A DNA stretch of 13,449 nt, from NCBI GenBank assembly GCA_964556705.1, contig CAZKXX010000102.1:1-13449 (forward strand). Reading direction: 5' to 3'. This stretch comes from CAZKXX01 sp964556705 (GTDB lineage: Bacteria > Acidobacteriota > Terriglobia > UBA7540). The notes beneath the pieces were generated by a model. The model ran no database searches. It was not told the DNA's origin and saw only the letters and a program-made list of their open reading frames with translations. The position numbers were made by a program, and so were the translations under genes. Positions 6,496 through 13,155 of this stretch are shown in pieces. Numbering within the stretch: the stretch's first letter is position 1; the number at the start of each line of letters is the position of its first letter.

Positions 6496-7608
6496 TCACC
6501 GATCCACTTCACCGAGAACGATATCAATCGTCCCGATGATGGCGACCACGTCAGCCACCAACTGGCCCCGCGACATGAGGTCGAGGGCCTGAAGGTTGAT
6601 GAACGACGGAGGACGCACGCGCACACGATAAGGGTGCGTCGAACCGTCGCTGACCACGAAATACCCGAGCTCGCCCTTGGGCGATTCAATCGAGTGGTAG
6701 ACCTCTCCGGCCGGCGGCTTAATCACCTTGCCCACCTTCCCGAGGATCGGGCCGGGCTCGATGCGCTCCAGACACTGCCGGATGATTCTGATCGACTGGC
6801 GCATCTCCTGCACGCGAACCAGATAGCGGTCGTAGGTGTCGCCATTCTTGCCGATGGGGACGTCAAACTCGACCTGGTCGTAAGCCTCGTAGGGCTGCGC
6901 CTTGCGGATGTCCCACTTGACGCCCGAGCCGCGCAGCATCGGACCCGTCACCGAAAGCGCGATAGCATCCTCCGCCGGCAGCAGGCCCACGCCCTGCGTG
7001 CGATTCATCCAGATGCGATTCGTGGTGAGCAGTTCTTCGTACTCGTCCACCTTGGGCAGAAAATAGTCGCAGAACTTCCGGACGTCTTTCTCGAACGTGT
7101 CGTAGAGATCGTACTGAAGTCCGCCGATGCGGAAGGCGTGCGTGGTGAGGCGCGCGCCGCAATAATTCTCGAAGATACGGAGGATTTCTTCGCGCTCCCG
7201 AAACGTCCAGAAGACGGGCGTCATCGCTCCCAGGTCGAGCGCGTGGGTCCCGAGCCACAGCAGGTGGCTGGCGATTCGCTGGAGTTCCCCGAGGACCATG
7301 CGCGTGTACTGCGCTCGCGGCGGGACTTCGGCCCCCATCAGCTTTTCCACCGCCTCGACGTAACCCATGCCGTTCGTCACCGCGGCCACGTAATCAGTGC
7401 GGTCCACGTACGGCGCGAACTGAATATAGTTGCGATTCTCCGCGATCTTCTCGATGCCGCGGTGCAGGTAGCCGATGATGCACTCGGTGCCGAGGATTTT
7501 TTCCCCGTCCAGCCGCAGCCGCACGCGCAGGACGCCGTGCGTGGCCGGGTGCTGCGGCCCCATGTTGATGACCAGCTCGTTGGCGTCGAGGAAAGTGGCT
7601 TCAGGCAT
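6496..7608 (-). CDS. nuoD: NADH-quinone oxidoreductase subunit D (NuoD, 49-kDa type)
   Basis: Peripheral-arm subunit that, with NuoB, forms the quinone-reduction site; evolutionarily related to the large subunit of NiFe hydrogenases. It has 370 residues. Near the N-terminus MGPQHPATHGVLR holds the conserved His20 and His24, and RTDYVAAV holds Tyr73, matching the quinone-binding His38 and Tyr87 of Thermus Nqo4. LGELQRIASHLLWLG, RIGGLQYDL and a C-terminus ending GEVDR are typical. The hydrogenase metal-binding CxxC pairs are absent, so this is a complex I subunit rather than a hydrogenase. It is separate from nuoC, unlike the fused nuoCD of E. coli, and starts 3 bp after the nuoC stop. The stop lies in a 13-bp tandem duplication (6492-6517). 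Confidence 0.97.
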   Translation of the reverse strand: MPEATFLDANELVINMGPQHPATHGVLRVRLRLDGEKILGTECIIGYLHRGIEKIAENRNYIQFAPYVDRTDYVAAVTNGMGYVEAVEKLMGAEVPPRAQYTRMVLGELQRIASHLLWLGTHALDLGAMTPVFWTFREREEILRIFENYCGARLTTHAFRIGGLQYDLYDTFEKDVRKFCDYFLPKVDEYEELLTTNRIWMNRTQGVGLLPAEDAIALSVTGPMLRGSGVKWDIRKAQPYEAYDQVEFDVPIGKNGDTYDRYLVRVQEMRQSIRIIRQCLERIEPGPILGKVGKVIKPPAGEVYHSIESPKGELGYFVVSDGSTHPYRVRVRPPSFINLQALDLMSRGQLVADVVAIIGTIDIVLGEVDR

Positions 7609-7611
7609 CGC

Positions 7612-8244
7612 TTACTGTCCGCTTTCGATTCCCAGGTTGGTCTTCACCCAGTCGTCGTCCTGCCGGAGAATGTCGTAATCCTTTCGCAATGGGTGGCCCG
7701 TCCACTCGTCGGGCAGCAGAATACGCTTCAGGTCCGGGTGACCCTCAAACTGCACGCCGAACATGTCGAAGATCTCGCGCTCCAGCCAGTTGGCCGCTGC
7801 CCAAACGCCCGTCACGGAGGGAACCTTCTCGCCGTCGGCAACCTGAACCTTCAACCGTAACCGGTCATTCTTCTGAAATGAGTAGAGCTGGTAGATGATT
7901 TCGAAACGCTTTTCGCGCTTCGGATAGTCCACCGCCGTCTCGTCCGTCAGCATCGTGTATGCGCCGCCCTCTTCGCTCCTGAGGAATTCACAGACCGCCA
8001 GGAGCGATTCCCTGGCCACAACCACCGAGGGCTGATTGCGGAAAGTCTGCGGCTCGGTGAGGGCGCCCGGAAATCGGCGCTCCAACTCTTCCAGCAGCGG
8101 ACTCGTCCACGGGTCGGGTTTGGTCGAAGGTTTGGGAGCGGCGGGCCTGGGAGGTGGCTTCGGGGCGCCACCCTCGGCCGCGGCCGGCTTAGCAGGCTTT
8201 TCGGGCGGCCCGCCCGCGGGCGGGGCCTTGGGTTCGTCGGTCAT
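7612..8244 (-). CDS. nuoC: NADH-quinone oxidoreductase subunit C (NuoC, 30-kDa type) with Pro/Ala-rich N-terminal extension
   Basis: Peripheral-arm subunit of complex I that binds NuoD. The family signature lies at residues 153-190: WLEREIFDMFGVQFEGHP, then DLKRILLPDEW and GHPLRKDY. The 210-residue protein begins with about 45 residues rich in Pro, Ala and Lys, low in complexity and probably disordered, before the conserved domain starts near PLLEELERRFPG. The ATG at 8244 is directly preceded by an in-frame TAG on the minus strand, which limits upstream extension; a later start is possible because the extension is poorly conserved in type. An AAGG lies about 11 nt before the ATG. It is the first nuo gene in the window: glnE lies upstream instead of nuoA and nuoB. 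Confidence 0.95.
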   Translation of the reverse strand: MTDEPKAPPAGGPPEKPAKPAAAEGGAPKPPPRPAAPKPSTKPDPWTSPLLEELERRFPGALTEPQTFRNQPSVVVARESLLAVCEFLRSEEGGAYTMLTDETAVDYPKREKRFEIIYQLYSFQKNDRLRLKVQVADGEKVPSVTGVWAAANWLEREIFDMFGVQFEGHPDLKRILLPDEWTGHPLRKDYDILRQDDDWVKTNLGIESGQ

Positions 8245-8297
8245 CTACGATTGCGCCTTGCTGGAAGTCTTTGAAATTGCGACGCAAAAAGCACGGC

Positions 8298-8327
8298 ATG
8301 ATGTCATACCGCTTCCGGCGTTGTCAA
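8298..8327 (-). promoter_or_regulatory. Possible nuo promoter, proximal (P2)
   Basis: On the minus strand, TTGACA (8327-8322) is followed 18 bp later by CATCAT (8303-8298) or 17 bp later by ACATCA. The -35 is perfect but the -10 is weak. It lies about 55-80 bp upstream of the nuoC start, in the 215-bp glnE-nuoC gap. Confidence 0.3.
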
Positions 8328-8388
8328 CCATTGGAGCCGCCGGGAAGTCGCCATTTTCGATGAATACCCGCCGTCGCCCAACCCCACG

Positions 8389-8418
8389 AATCTAGCAGAA
8401 TCGCGCCGGGGCTTTCAA
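8389..8418 (-). promoter_or_regulatory. Possible nuo promoter, distal (P1)
   Basis: On the minus strand, TTGAAA (8418-8413), an 18-bp spacer and TAGATT (8394-8389) with a preceding TGC that makes an extended -10. This would give a leader of about 135 nt before nuoC. A short stem-loop, TGCTT/AAGCA at 8421-8437, lies just upstream after the glnE stop; it has no T-run, so no clear terminator separates glnE from the nuo genes. Confidence 0.4.
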
Positions 8419-8459
8419 CGTGCTTCGCGCGCAAGCATCGCCAATTCCCCCGTTCCCGT

Positions 8460-11417
8460 TCATTCCGCCCCGAGGACGCGGCGATACACGTAGCGCACCT
8501 CTCGCTGAACGGCGCGAAGTCGGGAGGCCATCGTTTCCTGCCCTTCGATCACTCCCCAGCGGCGCGCCAGCCTCTCCACCAATTCGGCCTGAGCGACGAC
8601 TTCCGGCAGACCGGCGGCCGCTTTCCCCGTCACAAGCCGTACGGCGTGGTCCACCGAACGGAGAAACGCCGCGCCTTCTCGCAGCCGGGCGACATCTTCA
8701 CAGGAAAGGAGGCCCGCGTTCGCCAGCGCCGCGATCTGGTCCGCCATCTGGGCGCCGGGCGCGGCGCCAACGCGGTGACGCAGCCTCAGGAGCGAGACCG
8801 TGAAGTCCACATCGTAGTACCCGCCCGGGACGGTCTTCGTGTTGGTCGAGGGCACGGAGACCTCCCTTTCCAGGCGCCGGCGCATCTCCTGCATCTCCGC
8901 TTCGAGGTCCGGCGCGGTCGAAAAGCGGTCGAAAACGGTCTCAGCAATCCCTTGCGTGAGGCGGCGGCCAAACTCGATGTTGCCGGCCACAGGGAAACAT
9001 TTCAGATAAGTCAGCGCTTCCCACACGTGAGCCGCGTCGGCCAGATAACCGAGCAGTGCGTCTTCCGAAACGACGAGTTCACCCTCCTGACCGCGCGGCC
9101 GCAACCGCGTGTCCACGGCGAAAAGCGTTCCGTCGCGCGTGTAGCTGGCCAGGACTTCGATCGTCTTCTCCGCCAGCCGCCGCCAGGCGTCCATTTCCTC
9201 CCGCGGCGTTCCCGAGGCGACGACGAAAACCAGGTCGGCGTCCGAGGAGAGGTCGAATTCCTTCAATCCCAGCCGTCCGAGAGCGAGGACGGCAAACGGC
9301 AGTTCGCCGCACGGCCGTTCCAGCGCCTGAAGGGCCACGACGAGGGCGGTGGCGATGGATCTCGCGGCGAGCGACGACCAGCGGGCAAGCGCCGGGAAGA
9401 TGGCGCCCAACTCCGTCAGGTCTGCGGCTCCAAGCTCGATGACGCGGGCGCGGAAGTGCCGGCGCATCAGCGCCATCTTCTCGCGCACGCCGAGCGCCTC
9501 CTCGAGCCCCCAGGGAAAGGGCGGATTTTCGTACGCGGCGTCGAGGCCGAGCAGGATTTGTCCGTCGCGGTCGGTGGCGTGGGCCACATCAGACGTGTTC
9601 AGGGCCACCATGTCTTCCGGGTGGTGGACGAGCAGGTCGCCCAGATAATCGCTCGCCGCCACGACTTCCAGCGCCCGCCGCAGGCTCTCAGGGTTTTCGC
9701 GCGCCAGCGCGAAGCGGTCGGATGAAGCCAGCAGCGCGCCCAGAAAGCGCGTGGCGTGGCGGCGGCCGCGTTCCGAGGAGTCGAAGGCGCGCGCCGCCGC
9801 GGCCAGCCCCGGAGCCTGCGCCGAGAGGAACGCCAGCGTCCCATCCCAGCTCGAAGGCGCGTGCTCGCCGAGCACGGCGGGAACGGGTTCCAGGTCGAAC
9901 GCCGCCTCGGCCGAAGTCGCCGCGCGCGGATGGATGACGCGCTGGTAAATTTCCGCCACTGACTCCATGCACTCTTCCAGCGCGCGCAGAAGCGTCTGGG
10001 AGGGGGTTCTCCCCGGCCCTGCCTCCACGCCCACGCGCCGCGCCAGGTGGTCGAGCGTCGCCGGATCATCGGGAAGCCGGTGGGTTTGATGGCCCATTTT
10101 GAGCTGAATCCGGTGTTCCACCTTGCGCAGAAATTCATAGGCGGCGGTCAGAGCCGCGAAGTCGCGGTCGGAAAGGCAGCCTTTGTCATTCAGCTTGCGC
10201 AGGGCGAAGAGTGTGCCTCCCGAGCGCACCCAGGGGTCTCGACCGCCGTGCAGCCGCTGGAGGCACTGGGTGAGGAACTCGATGTCGCGAATGCCGCCGC
10301 GATGGAGCTTGACGTCGAGCGATTCGTCGTGCCCCTCGCGTAACTTCTGCGACATGCGCTCGCGGCTCATCATCACGCTTTCGATGGCGGCAAAATCGGT
10401 GGGCGAGCCGTAGATGTAACGCTCGACGCCGCGCAGGAACTTGCGCGTCAGGCGCGCGTCGCCGGCCGAATGCCGCGCCTTGATGAGCATCTGGAGCTCC
10501 CAGTCGCGCGCGCGGTGCTCGTAGTATTCGAGCGACGACTTGAGCGAAATCGCCAGGTCGCCCTGGTCGCCTTCCGGCCGCAGGCGCACGTCCACGCGAA
10601 AGACCGAGCCGTGCGGCGTGGACTGCGTGATGGTGCGCGTGATGGCGTGCGCGAGGCGGACGAAGTATTCCTTGTTGGAAATCACCGAATCGGGCTCGCT
10701 GCCGCCCGCCGTCTCGCCGTCCTGGGAGTAGAGGAAGAGCAGGTCAATGTCCGAGCTGTAATTGAGTTCGTTTCCGCCCAGCTTGCCGAGCGACACGATG
10801 CTGAACCCGGCGCGCACGATTCTGCCCTGCGCGTCGCGCGCCTGCGGCTGCCCGTAGCGCTTTTCGAGTTCCTGGTCGCAAAAGATGAGTGTGTTCGCCA
10901 GAATGATGTCGGCGAGCATTGAAAGCTCCGCGGTCACCTCGCCGAGCGTCGAAATTTTGAGGACGTCCTTCAGAACGATGCGCAGGTAGTTTCGCCGCTT
11001 GAAGCGCGCCAGTTGCGCCGAAAGCCAGTGGTCGGGGCTGGTGATGGAGAAGCGCGCGAAGTCCTGCATCAGGTCTTCTTTGGACTTCAGCTTGGTGAAG
11101 TTCCGGTCGCGCGCGAATTGCAGGGGCAGCGCCGGCTCCGCCAGGAAGGTTTCCGCGAGGAACCGGCTGTGGCCGAAAATGGCGACCAGGTAAGTGAGCG
11201 CCGTGGGGTTGCGGGGAATCTCAGCCAGCAGCGGGGGCGGAGCGTTCGCCGCGTATCGTTCGAGCAGGTTTAATGCGCCGTCCGGGTCCGGCGACTGGGC
11301 GAGAAGCGAGGCGAGCGGCGCAAGAAGGCTCGGCGCCAGCGCTTGCTCGAGCCGCGCCAGGTTCGCTTCCGCCTTCGCCGCGTCCTGAAATGGGACCGAG
11401 GAAAATTCCGGGCGCAT
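8460..11417 (-). CDS. glnE: Bifunctional glutamine synthetase adenylyltransferase/deadenylylase (GlnE)
   Basis: Transfers AMP from ATP to glutamine synthetase (lowering its activity) and removes it again by phosphorolysis, normally under control of PII and glutamine. It has 985 residues, close to the usual 940-1000. Two nucleotidyltransferase domains are visible. The N-terminal, removing domain has GKLGGNELNYSSDIDL at 211-226 (Asp223, Asp225) and VDVRLRPEGDQGDLAIS near 275-291. The C-terminal, transferring domain has GRLGLKEFDLSSDADL at 714-729 (Asp726, Asp728) and VDTRLRPRGQEGELVVS near 768-784. A helical linker joins them. In the second domain the usual KLGG is RLGL, but the catalytic aspartates remain. 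It lies directly downstream of glnA, whose product has the target tyrosine. No ribosome site is seen before the ATG at 11417; the next Met is far inside (residue 117). Confidence 0.95.
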   Translation of the reverse strand: MRPEFSSVPFQDAAKAEANLARLEQALAPSLLAPLASLLAQSPDPDGALNLLERYAANAPPPLLAEIPRNPTALTYLVAIFGHSRFLAETFLAEPALPLQFARDRNFTKLKSKEDLMQDFARFSITSPDHWLSAQLARFKRRNYLRIVLKDVLKISTLGEVTAELSMLADIILANTLIFCDQELEKRYGQPQARDAQGRIVRAGFSIVSLGKLGGNELNYSSDIDLLFLYSQDGETAGGSEPDSVISNKEYFVRLAHAITRTITQSTPHGSVFRVDVRLRPEGDQGDLAISLKSSLEYYEHRARDWELQMLIKARHSAGDARLTRKFLRGVERYIYGSPTDFAAIESVMMSRERMSQKLREGHDESLDVKLHRGGIRDIEFLTQCLQRLHGGRDPWVRSGGTLFALRKLNDKGCLSDRDFAALTAAYEFLRKVEHRIQLKMGHQTHRLPDDPATLDHLARRVGVEAGPGRTPSQTLLRALEECMESVAEIYQRVIHPRAATSAEAAFDLEPVPAVLGEHAPSSWDGTLAFLSAQAPGLAAAARAFDSSERGRRHATRFLGALLASSDRFALARENPESLRRALEVVAASDYLGDLLVHHPEDMVALNTSDVAHATDRDGQILLGLDAAYENPPFPWGLEEALGVREKMALMRRHFRARVIELGAADLTELGAIFPALARWSSLAARSIATALVVALQALERPCGELPFAVLALGRLGLKEFDLSSDADLVFVVASGTPREEMDAWRRLAEKTIEVLASYTRDGTLFAVDTRLRPRGQEGELVVSEDALLGYLADAAHVWEALTYLKCFPVAGNIEFGRRLTQGIAETVFDRFSTAPDLEAEMQEMRRRLEREVSVPSTNTKTVPGGYYDVDFTVSLLRLRHRVGAAPGAQMADQIAALANAGLLSCEDVARLREGAAFLRSVDHAVRLVTGKAAAGLPEVVAQAELVERLARRWGVIEGQETMASRLRAVQREVRYVYRRVLGAE

Positions 11418-11425
11418 TCGAGGGC

Positions 11426-11431
11426 ATTATA
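11426..11431 (-). promoter_or_regulatory. TATAAT box just before glnE
   Basis: A perfect -10 hexamer on the minus strand ends 8 bp before the glnE ATG, so transcription would begin at or very near the start codon (a near-leaderless mRNA). The best -35 match is CGGACA at 11452-11447 with a short 15-bp spacer, which falls in the heptad array. It lies downstream of the glnA terminator, as expected if glnE has its own promoter. The short spacer keeps confidence moderate. Confidence 0.5.
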
Positions 11432-11444
11432 GCGCGGGCCGCCC

Positions 11445-11546
11445 TTTGTCCGTTGTCCATTGTCCGCGGCCGAAAACAAGAATCCGTGGTCGCCACCGGC
11501 AATGCGGCGGCTGACCACGGACCAAAGACCAGGGACAAAGGACGTC
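11445..11546. repeat. Inverted pair of heptad arrays, site E (glnE/glnA gap)
   Basis: Left array (plus strand, 11445-11465): TTTGTCC, GTTGTCC, ATTGTCC. Right array (11512-11546): TGACCAC, GGACCAA, AGACCAG, GGACAAA, GGACGTC, which is the reverse-complement type. The 46-bp middle is almost the same length as the 45-bp middle of site B and contains most of the glnA terminator hairpin. This site is outside the nuo genes, so the repeat type is not specific to that operon. Confidence 0.7.
11472..11521 (-). terminator. Intrinsic terminator of glnA
   Basis: On the minus strand, TCCGTGGTC pairs perfectly over 9 bp with GACCACGGA (11513-11521 with 11483-11491). The stem continues past a one-base bulge through GCCGCC/GGTGGC with one mismatch, leaving an 8-nt loop. 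It is followed by TTCTTGTTTTC (11482-11472). The hairpin starts 28 bp after the glnA stop codon, the position and shape expected of a factor-independent terminator. The outer stem is built partly from the heptad repeat of site E. Confidence 0.65.
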
Positions 11547-11548
11547 CC

Positions 11549-12958
11549 CTAGATGTCGTAGTACAGCGCGAACTCGTACGGGTGCGGGCGCGTATTGACG
11601 GCCTGCACCTCGTTCTTCATCTTGTACTCGATCCAGGTGGTCAGGAGCTCCTCGCTGAAGACATCGCCCTTGAGCAGGAAGTCGTGGTCCTTTTCGAGAG
11701 CTTTCAGCGATTCCTCCAGCGAGCCGGGCATGGACGGCACCTTCTTGAGCTCCTCGGGACCGAGGTCGTAAATGTCCTTGTCGAGAGGCTCCCCGGGGTC
11801 GATCTTATTCTCGATTCCGTCCAGCCCGGCCATGAGCATGGCCGCGAACGCGAGGTAGGGGTTGCAGGACGGGTCGGGCGGGCGGTACTCGACGCGTTTG
11901 GCCTTGGGGCTGGCCGAGTACATCGGGATGCGGACCGCCGCCGAGCGGTTGCGGCGCGAGTACGCCAGGTTCACCGGCGCCTCGAAACCGGGCACGAGCC
12001 GCTTGTAAGAGTTCGTGGTCGGAGCGATCAGCGCCGCGAGCGCCGGCGAATGCTTCAGCATCCCGCCGATGTACCAGAGCGCGGTCTGGCTCAGGCCCGC
12101 GTATTTGTCGCCCGCGAAGAGCGGTTTGCCGCCCTTCCAGACGCTCTGGTGGGTGTGCATGCCGCTGCCGTTATCCTGATAAATCGGTTTGGGCATGAAG
12201 GTGACGGTCTTGCCGTACTGCTGGGCGACGTTGCGGATGACGTACTTGTAGATCATCATCCCGTCAGCGGACTTGACCAGCGAGTTGAATCTCTGGTCGA
12301 TTTCGCCCTGCCCGCCCGTCGCCACTTCGTGGTGGTGGCATTCGATGTCCAGCCCCGCCTTCTCCATGGTCAGCACCATTTCGGAGCGCAGATCCTGGTA
12401 ATGGTCGGTGGGCGGAACCGGGAAGTAGCCTTCCTTGTAGCGCGGCCGGTAGCCGAGATTGTCACGTTCGCGGCCGGAGTTCCAGCGGCCCTCTTCCGCA
12501 TCGATGAAGTAATAGCCGTGCTGCTGAGCCTGGTCAAAGCGGATGTTGTCGAAGATAAAGAACTCCGCCTCGGCGCCGAAATAGGCCGTGTCGCCGATGC
12601 CGGTGTAGGCGAGGTAGGTCTCCGCCTTCTTGGCCACGTTGCGCGGGTCCTTCACGTAGTGCTGTTTGGTGATGGGGTCCACGATGTCGCCGATCATCAC
12701 GAGCGTCGGCGCATCGGTGAAAGGATCGAGCATGTGCCAGCTCGGGTCGGGGACCAGAAGCATGTCGCTTTCGTGAATGGCCGCCCAGCCGCGGATGCTG
12801 GAGCCGTCCATTCCGAAACCGTCTTCAAAGGAACTTTCGTCGAGCTGATGGATGGGGAACGAGACGTGATGCCAGATTCCGGGCAGGTCGGTAAAGCGAA
12901 TGTCAACAAATTTGACGTTGTTGGCGGCTGCAAACTCCAAGACAGCCTTCGCGCTCAT
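11549..12958 (-). CDS. glnA: Glutamine synthetase, type I, adenylylatable
   Basis: Makes glutamine from glutamate, ammonia and ATP in the cytoplasm, as a dodecamer. It has 469 residues, the same length as the E. coli enzyme. Visible motifs: FGMDGSSIRGW with the catalytic Asp51 region; YFGAEAEFFIFD with metal ligands Glu130 and Glu132; DNGSGMHTHQS with metal ligand His270; NRSAAVRIP; and VEYRPPDPSCNPYLAFA. The adenylylation site KDIYDL has Tyr397, the E. coli number. The start at 12958 (MSAKAVLEF) has a GGAGGT ribosome site; the frame is open to 13024, but that start would lie upstream of the predicted transcription start. It has its own promoter and terminator and is followed by glnE, its modifying enzyme. 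Confidence 0.98.
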   Translation of the reverse strand: MSAKAVLEFAAANNVKFVDIRFTDLPGIWHHVSFPIHQLDESSFEDGFGMDGSSIRGWAAIHESDMLLVPDPSWHMLDPFTDAPTLVMIGDIVDPITKQHYVKDPRNVAKKAETYLAYTGIGDTAYFGAEAEFFIFDNIRFDQAQQHGYYFIDAEEGRWNSGRERDNLGYRPRYKEGYFPVPPTDHYQDLRSEMVLTMEKAGLDIECHHHEVATGGQGEIDQRFNSLVKSADGMMIYKYVIRNVAQQYGKTVTFMPKPIYQDNGSGMHTHQSVWKGGKPLFAGDKYAGLSQTALWYIGGMLKHSPALAALIAPTTNSYKRLVPGFEAPVNLAYSRRNRSAAVRIPMYSASPKAKRVEYRPPDPSCNPYLAFAAMLMAGLDGIENKIDPGEPLDKDIYDLGPEELKKVPSMPGSLEESLKALEKDHDFLLKGDVFSEELLTTWIEYKMKNEVQAVNTRPHPYEFALYYDI

Positions 12959-12961
12959 GGA

Positions 12962-12967
12962 ACCTCC
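12962..12967 (-). promoter_or_regulatory. glnA ribosome binding site
   Basis: GGAGGT on the minus strand, 3 nt before the ATG at 12958. It decides the start in favour of MSAKAVLEF over the upstream in-frame ATG at 13024. Confidence 0.85.
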
Positions 12968-12987
12968 ATAAAAAAGATTTTTGCGCA

Positions 12988-13013
12988 CGATAATTCGCGG
13001 AGGCGTCTTATCG
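12988..13013 (-). other. Inverted repeat in the glnA leader
   Basis: CGATAA (13013-13008 on the minus strand) and TTATCG (12993-12988) are perfect inverted 6-mers with a 14-bp spacer. They begin at about the predicted transcription start. This could be an operator or a 5' hairpin that protects the mRNA; the short arms make chance possible. No sigma54 GG-N10-GC promoter was noticed nearby. Confidence 0.3.
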
Positions 13014-13020
13014 GCCCGAA

Positions 13021-13049
13021 ACAATATCGCGCACCCCGAAATCTGTCAA
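13021..13049 (-). promoter_or_regulatory. glnA promoter, sigma70 type
   Basis: TTGACA (13049-13044), exactly 17 bp, then TATTGT (13026-13021) on the minus strand. This is a full -35 consensus and a 5-of-6 -10. Start would be near 13014, giving a leader of about 55 nt that contains the inverted repeat and the GGAGGT site. Confidence 0.8.
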
Positions 13050-13059
13050 GGGCCGTTCG

Positions 13060-13078
13060 AGCCGCATTTTTAGCGGCT
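13060..13078. other. Stem-loop upstream of glnA promoter
   Basis: AGCCGC (13060-13065) and GCGGCT (13073-13078) form a 6-bp stem with an A/T loop. It lies in the 197-bp gap between the esterase stop and glnA, just upstream of the -35. It could end the esterase transcript, but the T-run is in the loop rather than after the stem, so it is not a standard terminator. A GC palindrome, GCGGGCCCGC, lies at 13090-13099. I see nothing else in 13080-13155. Confidence 0.3.
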
Positions 13079-13155
13079 GCGGACGCGGTGCGGGCCCGCG
13101 GCTTCGCCCCCGGTTGAATGCCGCAGGCTTTTCTCGGCACGCGTCGCGAAAACAG

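Noticed and set aside
6496..7608. NuoD as the large subunit of a membrane-bound group 4 NiFe hydrogenase
   Set aside because: The CxxC pairs that bind NiFe are absent, and the quinone-site His/Tyr pattern of complex I is present.
6634..7860. 408-codon plus-strand open frame opposite nuoD and nuoC
   Set aside because: Antisense shadow; codon bias and motifs belong to the minus strand.
12959..13013. Glutamine riboswitch in the glnA leader
   Set aside because: The leader is only about 55 nt and I do not see the conserved glnA-motif core; only a simple 6-bp inverted repeat is present.
11273..13117. 614-codon plus-strand open frame opposite glnA
   Set aside because: It spans glnA, its promoter and its terminator in antisense and has no recognisable domain; glnA is unmistakable on the other strand.
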